From assembly GCF_014764405.1 (NCBI RefSeq), contig NZ_CP061725.1, positions 5,828,001-5,892,000 on the forward strand: a DNA stretch of 64,000 nt, given 5' to 3'. The notes below the pieces were generated by a model. It was not told the origin of the DNA. It made no database searches and worked only from the letters and a program-made list of their open reading frames with translations. The stretch is from Micromonospora craniellae (lineage in GTDB: Bacteria > Actinomycetota > Actinomycetes > Mycobacteriales > Micromonosporaceae). Each line of letters begins with the position of its first letter. Position 1 is the first letter of the stretch. Shown here piece after piece: positions 50,952 to 59,777 of the stretch. The position numbers and the translations under genes were made by a program.

Positions 50952-52394
50952 TCAACTCGTCGGGAAGTTGTCCGGCGTCCGGATGCGTTCGCGCATGAAC
51001 GCGCCCGAGGTGGTGAGCACGGACGTGCCGGTGTAGTTGCTGCCGTTGCAGGTGCCCGGCCGCAACGCCGCGCTGCCCTCGGCCTTGTCGGAGAACGTCC
51101 AGTTCGCGTACCCGATCTTCAGCCGGTCGAGCAGGTCCAGCCACTGGGTGCTGCTGGCCAGGTCGGCGGCGCCGTCACCGGTGTAGTCCACGGTGCCGAA
51201 CTCGGTGACGAACAACGGCAGCCGGGCGGCGGCCCGCTCGACCTCGGCCCGGTAGTTGTCCCGGTGGGACGCGGCGTAGAAGTGGAACGCGTACATGATG
51301 TTGCTCGCGTTCACCGGGTTGTTGACGATCTCGGTGTGGTTGGCGCCCTCGGAGACGCCCAGCGAGGACCAGGCCCGGGTGCCCACGATGACGACCGCGT
51401 CCGGGTCGTTGGCGCGGATGACCGGGATGACCTGCTCGGCGTAGCTCTTGATGGTCGACCAGCTCACCCCGTTGGGCTCGTTGGTGATCTCGTAGATCAC
51501 GTTGTTCTTCGACGCGTGCCGTGCGGACACCGCGGCGAAGAAGGTCTTGGCCCGCTCCAGGTTGTGCATCGGGTCGCCGGGCGTGAGCGTGTGGAAGTCG
51601 ATCATCGCGTACATGCCCCGCTCGGTGGCCTCCTCGACCAGGGCGTTGACCCGGTTTGTGAAGCCCGCCGGGTCGGTCTCGTACCCGTCCTCCTGCACGT
51701 ACATGGCGATGCGGAACAGGTCGGCCCGCCAGTCGGTGGCGAGCGCGTCCAGCGAGGCGTCGTTGTAGCAGTTGCCGAACCACTGGATGCCGTGGGTGCT
51801 CATGCCGCGCAACTGGATCGGCCGGCCGTACTGGTTGCAGAGGTTGACCCCGCAGACCCGAAGCTGCCCGTTGATCGCCACCGGGGTCTGCCCGCCCGGC
51901 GGCGGGGTGGTCGGCGGGGGAGTGGTGGGCGGGGGAGTGGTGGTGGGCGGCGGGGTGGTGGGCGTGGTCGAGCCGGTGCAGACCGTGCCGTTGAGGGTGA
52001 ACGAGGTCGGTGCGGGATTGGCGCCGGTGAAGGTGCCGTTGAACCCGACGGTGGTGCTGGCGCGGGTGGCCAGCGACCCGTTCCAGCCCAGGCTCCGTGC
52101 GGTGACCTCGCTGCCGCTCTGGCTCCAGGTGGCCGACCAGCCCTGCGCGAGGCGTTGGCCGCCGTCCGGGAAGCGGAAACCGAGCGTCCACCCGTTGATC
52201 GGGTCGCCGACGTTGGTGATGGTCACGCTCGCGGTGAACCCGCCGGACCAGCTGTTCGTCGTGTAGCTGACGGAGCAGCCGGGTGCGGCCATCGCGGCGG
52301 TCGTGGGCAGGGCGGCCAGCGTGCCGAGGGTCAGCGCGCCGACGGCGCCGGCCGTGACCAGGAGGCGCCGTGTCCGGCGCGGAGGATGCTTCAT
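50952..52394 (-). CDS. Secreted endo-1,4-beta-glucanase (cellulase), CBM2-GH5
   Basis: A 480-residue secreted cellulase. Signal peptide about 1-37; N-terminal CBM2 (about 39-140, CSVSYTTNSWSGGFTASVTI); Pro/Thr linker of TTPPP units (about 143-168); GH5 subfamily-2-like barrel (about 175-480). The barrel has LRGMSTHGIQWFG, acid/base Glu in VIYEITNEPNGVSW and nucleophile Glu in PLFVTEFGTVDYTG. It cuts internal bonds of cellulose outside the cell. The CelR/CebR-type operator about 65 bp upstream predicts induction by cellobiose. Confidence 0.93.
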   Translation of the reverse strand: MKHPPRRTRRLLVTAGAVGALTLGTLAALPTTAAMAAPGCSVSYTTNSWSGGFTASVTITNVGDPINGWTLGFRFPDGGQRLAQGWSATWSQSGSEVTARSLGWNGSLATRASTTVGFNGTFTGANPAPTSFTLNGTVCTGSTTPTTPPPTTTPPPTTPPPTTPPPGGQTPVAINGQLRVCGVNLCNQYGRPIQLRGMSTHGIQWFGNCYNDASLDALATDWRADLFRIAMYVQEDGYETDPAGFTNRVNALVEEATERGMYAMIDFHTLTPGDPMHNLERAKTFFAAVSARHASKNNVIYEITNEPNGVSWSTIKSYAEQVIPVIRANDPDAVVIVGTRAWSSLGVSEGANHTEIVNNPVNASNIMYAFHFYAASHRDNYRAEVERAAARLPLFVTEFGTVDYTGDGAADLASSTQWLDLLDRLKIGYANWTFSDKAEGSAALRPGTCNGSNYTGTSVLTTSGAFMRERIRTPDNFPTS

Positions 52395-52455
52395 GGGAAC
52401 CGTCGCAATCTGATCGTGGTGGGGTACGGCTCTCCGGCGAGATCGGACGGAGGTC

Positions 52456-52469
52456 CGGGAGCGCTCCCA
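52456..52469. promoter_or_regulatory. CelR/CebR-type operator upstream of the cellulase
   Basis: CGGGAGCGCTCCCA differs at one base from TGGGAGCGCTCCCA, the 14-bp site of cellobiose-responsive LacI-family repressors of cellulolytic actinobacteria. The inner 12 bp are a perfect palindrome. Confidence 0.88.
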
Positions 52470-52534
52470 CGGGAGCCTACGACGGTCGGAAACATCGGCG
52501 CAATATTTAGTGCCATCGAAGTGATGTGGCATGG

Positions 52535-52565
52535 CGACGCCCCGGGAAGGTCTCCCGGGGCGTCG
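52535..52565 (-). terminator. Hairpin terminator
   Basis: CGACGCCCCGGGA (52535-52547) pairs perfectly with TCCCGGGGCGTCG (52553-52565), downstream of the leftward small gene at 52586. Confidence 0.7.
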
Positions 52566-52585
52566 TGGAATCGTCGAACCGCGCG

Positions 52586-52816
52586 TCAGAGTTCACCGGC
52601 GGCGCGCCGCCGGTCGGCCTCCGCGTCGGCGGCGCCGACCGGGGTCGGGTCGGTGTCCCGCTGCACGCCGGTCAGGTCGATGTCGGCGCCGGCCCGTGCG
52701 GCGTCGGCCGCCGCGTCGTCCGCGCCGACCACCTCGCCGGCCTCCGGGTCGCCGTCGTTCCGTACGAGATCGCCGGCCGCGGCGAACGCGATCGGCGTGT
52801 ATCGGGGCTCGGTCAT
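52586..52816 (-). CDS. Small acidic protein, function unknown
   Basis: A 76-residue, Ala/Asp-rich acidic protein (MTEPRYTPIAFAAAGDLVRNDGDPEAGEVVGADDAAAD...) with GAGGAGGAC before the ATG. No signal peptide, Cys or known domain; likely a disordered stress-type protein. Monocistronic with its own terminator. Confidence 0.5.
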   Translation of the reverse strand: MTEPRYTPIAFAAAGDLVRNDGDPEAGEVVGADDAAADAARAGADIDLTGVQRDTDPTPVGAADAEADRRRAAGEL

Positions 52817-53255
52817 GTCGTCCTCCTCGTCGCCGGTTTCCCTGGGGTGGGTACCCGTCACCGGCACGGCCCACACCGCCGGGGGCGTTCACGGCGGATC
52901 GGCTGTGGCGCCAGGCTCCCTCGGGTGGGGATGTGACCACCCGGAAAGCCTTCTTCTGGACGTGCGCTCAGTGACGCTTCGGAGTTCGCCGATGCCCCGG
53001 ATCGTTGCCGGATCGTTGTCTCGCTTGTCGTATGGCAAAGATCACGCTGGGTCTCTATGATTGCCCGTTTCCCTGTGTCAAGGGGCCAATGATCGGCTTA
53101 CCGCAGCACAGTGGATACCCAGAGTGAGTGTTTCGGGAGTGTGGCGCGTCCACGCTGCGGAACGGTGGCACGGCTGTGCCACCACGATTTGCGCTGCTCA
53201 CTACCCTGAGGCTGATCACCGGTCAGTGAGCCTCTCGACTTGACAAGGGTTTCAG
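52817..53255. other. Intergenic stretch without a recognisable gene
   Basis: About 440 bp between divergent genes. No frame shows convincing coding composition, and no RNA motif was recognised. It should contain the promoters of both flanking genes. Confidence 0.5.
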
Positions 53256-54203
53256 ATGAGCGACAGCCACTCTCCGTACGGAGGGCAGCCGGACCCGCAC
53301 GCCTCCCCGTGGGGTGCACCGCCGCCCGGTTCTCCGGGCGGTCAGCCGCTGCCACCCGGCAGTCCGGTGGGCCACCCGATGCCGCCAGGCTCCCCCATCA
53401 GCGGACCCGGTGCGCCGGGTTACCCGTCGCCGTACGGCGCACCCACGCCTCCGCCTCCTCCGCCGTACGCACAGCCGCAGCAGAAGTCCGGCAACCGGGG
53501 CGTCTGGCTCGGCCTCGGCATCGGTGCCGCCGTCATGGCGGTGCTGGTCGCGTGCGGCGGCACCATCGGTTACTTTATGCTGGGCGACGACGACGAGCCC
53601 AACCAGATCGCCACCAGCGGCAGCCCGTCGCCCGACGGTGACACCGACCCGGACCCGGATCCGTCGCCGACCCCGGACCAGCCCGACAACGACGGCGGCA
53701 GCAACAACAACAACGCCGTCACGGCGCGCAACTCCAGCGACTTCAACGCCGTGTGCGACGGCAACCCGGTGCTGAACGCGGCGCCGTACACCTCCGCCAA
53801 GGGCGCCAAGGTCTTCACCTTCTCCAACAACCCGGACCGTCCGGGTTCCTGGTCGAGCAAGTCGGTCGGCTTCAACAAGCCGTACTACGCCCGGGCCTCC
53901 GACTGGGCGACCGTCTCGGTCGTCGGCTGCCTCACCTACGTGGAGGGCAGCGAGGGTGAGCCGCGCAAGTGCGAGTACAAGGACCGCGACGACAAGCAGA
54001 TCACGGTCGACTACATCTCCGCGCGCTACACGCTGACCTTCCACAACGCCCAGACCGGCGAGAAGCTCGGCGACGGCGGCCAGATCAACGCCCCGGCGGG
54101 TCGCTGCCCGAGCTTCATCTCCTACAACAGGCAGACCATGAAGTCGCACGCCCAGCCGGACAACGGCGCCATCGAGCTGGCCCTGGACAAGTTCACGTCC
54201 TGA
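53256..54203 (+). CDS. Membrane-anchored protein with Pro/Gly-rich cytoplasmic head and external domain, function unknown
   Basis: A 315-residue protein. The cytoplasmic head (about 1-78) is rich in Pro, Gly and Tyr (PPGSP, PPPPPPYAQPQQ), as in actinobacterial DUF4190-like proteins. One membrane helix follows (GVWLGLGIGAAVMAVLVACGGTIGYFML, about 82-108), then a disordered acidic stretch with DPDPDPSPTP and NNNN, and an external domain (about 155-315) with three or four Cys (VCDGNPV, GCLTYVEG, KCEYKD, RCPSF) suggesting disulfides. The external fold is not recognised. The ATG follows a weak AAGGG. Confidence 0.65.
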   Translation: MSDSHSPYGGQPDPHASPWGAPPPGSPGGQPLPPGSPVGHPMPPGSPISGPGAPGYPSPYGAPTPPPPPPYAQPQQKSGNRGVWLGLGIGAAVMAVLVACGGTIGYFMLGDDDEPNQIATSGSPSPDGDTDPDPDPSPTPDQPDNDGGSNNNNAVTARNSSDFNAVCDGNPVLNAAPYTSAKGAKVFTFSNNPDRPGSWSSKSVGFNKPYYARASDWATVSVVGCLTYVEGSEGEPRKCEYKDRDDKQITVDYISARYTLTFHNAQTGEKLGDGGQINAPAGRCPSFISYNRQTMKSHAQPDNGAIELALDKFTS

Positions 54204-54218
54204 CCGCAGGCGCCTGAT

Positions 54219-54254
54219 CGGCGGGGGCGGGACCGGCAGGTCCCACCCCCGCCG
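54219..54254 (+). terminator. Hairpin terminator
   Basis: CGGCGGGGGCGGGACC (54219-54234) pairs with GGTCCCACCCCCGCCG (54239-54254) with one mismatch and a four-base loop, directly after the preceding gene. Confidence 0.75.
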
Positions 54255-54414
54255 TCGTCGTACCGGCGGTGCCGTGCTGCCGGGATGTCGGACCCCGCGA
54301 CCAGCCTGTCGCCATGTCGCGACCGGCGGGCAGTGTCGGATTTTCTCCTCGGGGACTGCGTCGCGCGAGGGCCCGATGACACACTGAACGGCAGTCGATG
54401 TCCGGGGGTGCGCG

Positions 54415-54795
54415 ATGTTCGGTCGTTGGCGTAAGCGGAAGGCACCACCGTCGGCTCCGCAACGACCGCCAAGTGTGGACGGGCCAGGGTTCACGATCAC
54501 CCCGCTGCCCTCCGAGACGGCGGCCCGGCAGGCCGCACAGGGCGGGGCACCGGAGGAGTTGAACCGTCTCGGGATCACCCTCAAGCTCGGCGGCCGGGAG
54601 GACGAGGCCGCGCAGTGGTTCCGCAAGGCCGCCGAGGCCGGCAACACCGACGGGATGGCCAACCTGGCCATGTACCTGATGGCGCGCGGTCGCAACCGGG
54701 AGGCCGCCGAGTGGTTCCGTCGGGCCGGCGGCCCGCTGGGTGAGGCGCTCGCGCAACAGTTGGCGTCGGAGCCCGACACTCCGCCCGGCCGGTGA
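54415..54795 (+). CDS. Small TPR/Sel1-like repeat protein
   Basis: A 126-residue protein with a basic disordered start and two helical repeats of the TPR/Sel1 type (about 46-110): ELNRLGITLKLGGREDEAAQWFRKAAEAGNTDGMANLAMYLMARGRNREAAEWFRRAG, where A-x-x-W-F-R-x-A repeats. Such repeats mediate protein contacts. Its stop overlaps the start of the TPR-CHAT gene (GTGA), so the two products are probably made together. Confidence 0.7.
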   Translation: MFGRWRKRKAPPSAPQRPPSVDGPGFTITPLPSETAARQAAQGGAPEELNRLGITLKLGGREDEAAQWFRKAAEAGNTDGMANLAMYLMARGRNREAAEWFRRAGGPLGEALAQQLASEPDTPPGR

Positions 54796-56568
54796 GCGGC
54801 CTCCCCGACGCCTGGGGAACGCCGCAGTACCACCTGCTGGTCAGCGTCTGCGGACAGGCCGAGGCGCACCACGACACGTATGAGCGCACCGGGTCGCTGC
54901 GGGACCTGGAGTTCGCCATCGCCGTCATCACCGAGGTCCTGAAGGTCGCCCGGAACGTCGACATCCGCAGCACCGCCGCCAACGGTCTCGGGACGGCCCG
55001 CTGGTCACGCTACGAGCGCTTCGGTGACCTGGCCGACCTGGACACGGCGATCGGGCTGTTCCGCGAGGCGCTGGCGATGTACCCGAACGAGCGCACCCCC
55101 GCCACGCCGTCCTTCCACGCCAATCTCGGCGGCGTGCTGCGCCTGCGCTGGCGGGGTACCGGCATCGAGGCGGACCTGGTCGAGTCGGTGGCCCAGGTCC
55201 GCGCGGCGCTGGCCGCGACCGGCCCCACCCACCCGCGCCGCGCGGCCCGGCTGACCAACCTCGCCGACGGGCTGCTCACCCTGTCGCTGCGGTACGACGA
55301 CTCGTCCGCCCTCGCCGAGGCGGTCGAGGTGTCCCGTGAGGCGGTGGCGGCGGCGGGGCCCGGTGACGACCTCGCCGGGATGCTCTCCAACCTCGCCGGG
55401 ATGCTGCGGCTGCGGTACCGCTCGACGGCGAGGACCGGCACGCGCTGGCCCGGGACTGGGATGCGCTGCTGGCCGAGATCCGGGGCGTCGACGGTCTCGC
55501 CGGGTTCCTGCGCCCGCCTCCGGTCGACGACCTGCTCGCCGAGATCGCCCGGCGCGGGCCCGTCGTGGTGCTCAACATCAGTGGGCTGCGGTGCGACGCC
55601 CTGGTGCTGGCCGGGGGCCGGGTCCAGGTGGTGCCGCTGCGGCTGGATCTCGACCAGGTGGTCGACCGGGCCCGGCGGCTGCGGGCGGCCGTCACCCGCA
55701 GTACGCGTCCGAGTCTGCCCGCCCAGCTCCGCCAGGAGGCCCGGGCCACGGTCGCCGGGACGCTGGTCTGGCTCTGGGACACCGTCGCCGTCCCGGTGCT
55801 CGACGCGCTCGCCCCGCCGCCCGGTTCCCGGGTGTGGTGGGTGCCGACCGGGCCGCTGACCAGCCTCCCGCTGCACGCCGCCGGGCCGGCGGTCGGACCG
55901 GGTGTGCTGGACCGGGTGGTCTCCTCGTACGCGCCGACGGTGCGCAGCCTGGTCACCGCCTGGCGGTCCCGCCCGCTGGCCCGTACGGCTGCGCCGCTGG
56001 TGGTGGCCCTGCCACGGACGCCGGGACTGGGGGACCTGCCGAACGTGCAGGCCGAGGTGCGGATGCTGACCGGCCGCTATCCGGCGAGCCGGGTGATCCT
56101 CGGTGAGCAGGCGGTCCGGCAGTCCGTGCTCGACGCGCTGCCCCGGCACCCGTGGCTGCACTTCGCGGGTCACGCGGTCAGTGCCGCCGACGGGAGCGCC
56201 GACGGGCACCTCGTCCTGCACGACCACGCCGCCGACCCGCTGACCGTCGCCGACATCGCGCGCCTGCGGCTGACGCACGCCGAGATCGCCTACCTGTCGG
56301 CGTGCGGCACCGGTGTCTCGCACGAGGACCTGGACGACGAGGCCCTGCACGTGGCCGGTGCCTGTCACATCGCCGGGTTCCGGCACGTGGTCGGCACGGC
56401 GTGGGCGATCGACGACGCGGTCGCCCCCGGCGTCGCGGCCGACTTCTACGCCCGACTGACGGTGTCGACGCCGCCGCGTCAGCCCTGCACCAGGCGGTAC
56501 GTGCGCTGCGCGCCGCGCAACCGGACCGGCCCACGCTGTGGGCGCCCTTCCTGCACGTCGGTCCGTGA
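54792..56568 (+). pseudogene. TPR-CHAT caspase-like protease gene, broken by two frame changes
   Basis: The first frame (GTG 54792) encodes TPR-like repeats up to LRLRYRS at about 55420. Coding signal then shifts to a second frame with DGEDRHALARDWDALLAEIRG, the standard segment before CHAT, and a CHAT domain with catalytic His in WLHFAGHAV and Cys in YLSACGTG. At about 56455 it shifts again: FYARL... is followed in another frame by DGVDAAASALHQAVRALRAAQPDRPTLWAPFLHVGP and TGA 56568. The first junction also seems to lack several TPR units, so a deletion is likely. CHAT proteins are proteases often tied to programmed death or defence. A sequencing error is the alternative. Confidence 0.7.
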
Positions 56569-56572
56569 CACG

Positions 56573-56767
56573 ATGGTCGATGTGACCGACCGACGCTACG
56601 ACACCGAACGTGGTGCCACCGAACTCCTCATCGGCGCGCTGGCCGGGTCCGCCCTGCCGCCGTACCGGCCCGGCTGGTTGCTGCTGTCGTGGGACGCGAC
56701 CCAGCGCCGATGGCTCACGGCCGACCTGTCCGGGCCGCCGGAGACCGCCACCAGTCTCGACCCCTGA
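56573..56767 (+). CDS. Small protein downstream of the TPR-CHAT gene, function unknown
   Basis: A 64-residue protein (MVDVTDRRYDTERGATELLIGALAGSALPPYRPGWLLLSWD...) starting 5 bp after the CHAT stop. It has one beta-rich segment (GWLLLSWDATQRRWLTADL) and no known domain. Gene spacing suggests co-transcription with the two genes before it. Confidence 0.5.
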   Translation: MVDVTDRRYDTERGATELLIGALAGSALPPYRPGWLLLSWDATQRRWLTADLSGPPETATSLDP

Positions 56768-56854
56768 CCGACCCGCGCGGCGCGGGCCGCACCACCGGTC
56801 GGGAACCGGGTCCGGCTTCACGATCTTGTTGGTGCCGTGTGACATGGTGGCGAC

Positions 56855-59263
56855 ATGGAACCGCAGGTGGATGCCGAGCGCCGCGCTCTGCCCGAACCCG
56901 CCCGGGTCGCCCTGCGGGTGCTGCGCGACTACCGGCCGACCTTCGCCCGGGTACGCGCCCTGGTGCGTAGCATGGCCACCTCCTTCCTGGTGCTCAGCGC
57001 GACGTTCTGGCTGCTGCCCGGCGTCACCATCAGTGGCCTGGTCGGGCTGCTCTGGCTGGTCGCTCTGGTCACCGCCGTCGGGGCGGTGCTGCGCCCGGTG
57101 CTGCTGGCCCTGGCCACCGCGCTCGGCGGCCTCGGTGCGCTGGCCATCGGCGTGGGCGTCCAGGCCGTCGTCATGTACGTGGCCCTGCGCCTGGCGCCCG
57201 AGGCGCACGTCGCCGGGATCGCCGTCGCCTTCGCCGCCGCCTGGCTCGCCGTGGCGCTGGCCGCAGCGGTCAACTGGCTCGCCGACGCCGGCACCGACGA
57301 CACCTTCGTCAGCGAGATGCTGCGGCTGATGAGTCGGGTCCGGCGGTCCACCGACCGTCGTGGCCCCCGCTGGTGGCGCTGGCGTCGGGGCAGGTCGGCG
57401 CGGCGGGAGGAGGCCGGTGACGTCCCGCCCGAGGGACTGCTCATCGTGCAGCTCGACGGGGTGGCCACGCCGGTGGTGCAGTGGGCGGTCCGCGCCGGCA
57501 ACCTGCCCACCATGGGCCGGTGGTTGCGATCGCGCAGCCACCGGATGACCCGCTGGCACACCGGGCTGCCGGCCACCACGCCGGCCGCACAGGCCGGTCT
57601 GCTTTACGGCGAGTTCGGTCGGGTGCCGGCGTACCGCTGGTACGAGAAGGCACCGCCCGGCCCGGACGGGACCGCGCCGGCCGGGCGACTCGTGGTGACC
57701 AGTCGCCCCCGCGACGCGGCCGAGGTCGAGCGGCGACTGTCCACCGGGCGGGGACTGCTGCGCGACGGTGGGGCGAGCATCAGCACCGCGTTCTCCGGCG
57801 ACGCCCCGACCACCCTGTTGACGGTCAGCCGCGCCGGGCTGCCCGGCCGCTCCACGCCCGGCTACGCGACGTTCATGACCAGCCCGTACGGCTTCGCCCG
57901 GACGGTGGTGCTCGGCGCCGGGCAGGTACTGCGGGAACTGCACGCCGCCCGGCGGCGACGGGTGCGCGGCGTACAGCCCCGGGCCGACCGGGGCGGCTCG
58001 TACCTGGCGTTGCGTCCGCTGGCCAGCCTGCTCAACGACCTCAACGTCTCGCTGATCGCCGAGCAGATGGCCCGGGGCGCGCCGGTCATCTTCTGCGACT
58101 TCGTCGACTACGACGAGGTGGCCCACCACGCCGGTCCGGCCCGACCGGAGGCGATGGCCGCCCTGGAGTCGCTCGACCACACGCTCGGGATCCTGCAACG
58201 GTTGGCCGCCGAGGCGACGCGGCGCTACCACATCGTCGTGCTCAGCGATCACGGGCAGAGCCAGGGCGCGACGTTCCGCCAGCGCTACGGCGAGTCACTG
58301 ACCCAACTGGTGTCCCGGCTGGTGACGCCGGGCGTGGCCGAACCCGTGCCGGCACCGCGCAGGCGTCCGCGTGGACCGGGCCGGGGCGTGGCGGCGGCCG
58401 GTGGCGAGCACGAGACGACCCGCAACGCCGAGGAGCGGGCCCGGGTGGACACGCTGCTCAGCGAGGTGTCCGGCCGCACCGGGGTGACCGCCACCGCGAC
58501 CCGGATGGCGGTTCGGGCCCGACCGGAGTCGGCGCGCGGCCCGCGTCCGTCGCCGGGGTGGGAGCGGACGGCCGAGCGGGCCGCCGCGTCGGGGCGTACC
58601 GAACCGGAGACCGTGGTGGTGGCCTCCGGCAACCTGGCGATGGTCTATCTGACCCGGCATCCCGGGCGGCTCACCCGCGAGCGGGTCGACGCGGTGGCGC
58701 CGGGGCTGGTGGAGGGCCTGGCCGCGCATCCCGGCGTCGGGGTGGTCGTCGTCGACTCGGCCGCCGGACCGCTGGCGGTGGGGCGGTGCGGGATCCACCG
58801 GCTGCGGGACGGACACGTCGAGGGCGACGACCCGCTGGTGCCGTACGGGCCACGGGCCCGGCACGACCTGCTGCGGCACCAGGGGATGGACCACGTCGGG
58901 GACCTGGTGCTGATCAGCACCGTGGACCCCGGCCTGGAGGAGGTGACCGCCTTCGAGGAACTGGTCGGAAGCCATGGTGGGCTGGGCGGCTGGCAGAACG
59001 ACGCGCTGCTGGTGCATCCCGCCGACTGGCCGCAGGAGGGCGAGCTGGTGGGCCCGGACGCGGTGCACCGGCAGTTGCTCGACTGGCTGTCCCGGCTCGG
59101 CCTGCGCAGCCCCGACGACCACGGCGACCCAGCGGACGGGTCCGGTCCGGTGACGTCCGGAATGCCTCCGGGGGAGGCGGGACGGTGGGTACCGGCTATG
59201 GCGTCGCCGGTGGATGAACCGGCGCGGGCCGGCGTCGCCCCAGCCGGCTCAACCCCTGAGTGA
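56855..59263 (+). CDS. Holin-like membrane domain fused to alkaline-phosphatase-superfamily domain
   Basis: An 802-residue membrane protein. The N-terminal part (about 40-150) has four helices in the phage-holin-4-like arrangement (SFLVLSATFWLLPGVTISGLVGLLWLVALVTAVGAVLRPVLLALATALGGLGALAIGV). An Arg-rich linker leads to an alkaline-phosphatase/phosphodiesterase domain (about 188-480 and 590-760): GLLIVQLDGVATPVVQWAV (metal Asp), LPATTPAAQAGLLYG (nucleophile Thr), FVDYDEVAHHAGP and VVLSDHGQSQGATF (metal ligands). A disordered insertion (about 490-590) separates the halves. This architecture occurs across actinobacteria; substrate unknown. Its 3' end overlaps the convergent DedA gene by 68 bp. 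Confidence 0.82.
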   Translation: MEPQVDAERRALPEPARVALRVLRDYRPTFARVRALVRSMATSFLVLSATFWLLPGVTISGLVGLLWLVALVTAVGAVLRPVLLALATALGGLGALAIGVGVQAVVMYVALRLAPEAHVAGIAVAFAAAWLAVALAAAVNWLADAGTDDTFVSEMLRLMSRVRRSTDRRGPRWWRWRRGRSARREEAGDVPPEGLLIVQLDGVATPVVQWAVRAGNLPTMGRWLRSRSHRMTRWHTGLPATTPAAQAGLLYGEFGRVPAYRWYEKAPPGPDGTAPAGRLVVTSRPRDAAEVERRLSTGRGLLRDGGASISTAFSGDAPTTLLTVSRAGLPGRSTPGYATFMTSPYGFARTVVLGAGQVLRELHAARRRRVRGVQPRADRGGSYLALRPLASLLNDLNVSLIAEQMARGAPVIFCDFVDYDEVAHHAGPARPEAMAALESLDHTLGILQRLAAEATRRYHIVVLSDHGQSQGATFRQRYGESLTQLVSRLVTPGVAEPVPAPRRRPRGPGRGVAAAGGEHETTRNAEERARVDTLLSEVSGRTGVTATATRMAVRARPESARGPRPSPGWERTAERAAASGRTEPETVVVASGNLAMVYLTRHPGRLTRERVDAVAPGLVEGLAAHPGVGVVVVDSAAGPLAVGRCGIHRLRDGHVEGDDPLVPYGPRARHDLLRHQGMDHVGDLVLISTVDPGLEEVTAFEELVGSHGGLGGWQNDALLVHPADWPQEGELVGPDAVHRQLLDWLSRLGLRSPDDHGDPADGSGPVTSGMPPGEAGRWVPAMASPVDEPARAGVAPAGSTPE

Positions 59264-59777
59264 CCAGCAGGACCAGCACGATCGCGGCGATGACGCTCTG
59301 CCACGGCTCGGGGAAGATGGCCCGGCCGAGTACGCCGATCAGGGCGTAGAGGACCGACCAGAGCAGGGTGGCGGGCAGGTTGGCCACGGCGAACCACCGC
59401 CAGGTCATCCCGGCCATCGCCGCGGCCAGCAGCACCGGCAACCGGCCGCCCGGCACCAGCCGGGACACCAGGAGCATCGGGCCGCCGCCCTCGCGTACCC
59501 GGGCCGCCACCCGGTCGAGCCGCTGCGGCCCGCGTAGCCAGCGCAGCCGTCGGGCGATGCGTTCCCCGCCCCACCTGAGCACCGCGAAGACCACCAGGTC
59601 ACCGAGGTACGCGCCGAGCGCCCCGGCGAGTACGACCAGGAGCACGGTCACCGGGTCCTGGTGCGCGGCGAGGGCGGCGGCGCCGCTGACCGCCGCGCCG
59701 GTCGGCACCACCGGGACGACAGCGCCGAACATCACCACCAGCGTGAGCCATGCCAGCGTGCCGAGGACCGCCGTCAT
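59196..59777 (-). CDS. DedA-family membrane protein
   Basis: A 193-residue membrane protein with the DedA/SNARE-associated signature: PVVPTGAAVSGAAALAAHQDP, GALGAYLGDLVVFAVLRWGGERIARRL, and GGGPMLLVSRLVPGGRLPVLLAAAMAGMTWRWFAVANLPATLLWSVLYALIGVLGR (conserved R-x-x-P-G-G/R-x-x-x-x-x-x-A-G). DedA proteins are linked to lipid-carrier and phospholipid flipping. The ATG overlaps the metallo-hydrolase stop (ATGA), implying co-translation. Confidence 0.85.
   Translation of the reverse strand: MTAVLGTLAWLTLVVMFGAVVPVVPTGAAVSGAAALAAHQDPVTVLLVVLAGALGAYLGDLVVFAVLRWGGERIARRLRWLRGPQRLDRVAARVREGGGPMLLVSRLVPGGRLPVLLAAAMAGMTWRWFAVANLPATLLWSVLYALIGVLGRAIFPEPWQSVIAAIVLVLLVTQGLSRLGRRRPAPVHPPATP

Noticed and set aside
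56855..57350. Prophage suggested by the holin-like domain
   Set aside because: No other phage genes around it; the domain is part of a chromosomal membrane enzyme.
55010..58252. 1080-codon minus-strand open frame across the CHAT and phosphatase genes
   Set aside because: Low-complexity Arg/Gly/Pro translation with no domain; a shadow of the plus-strand genes.
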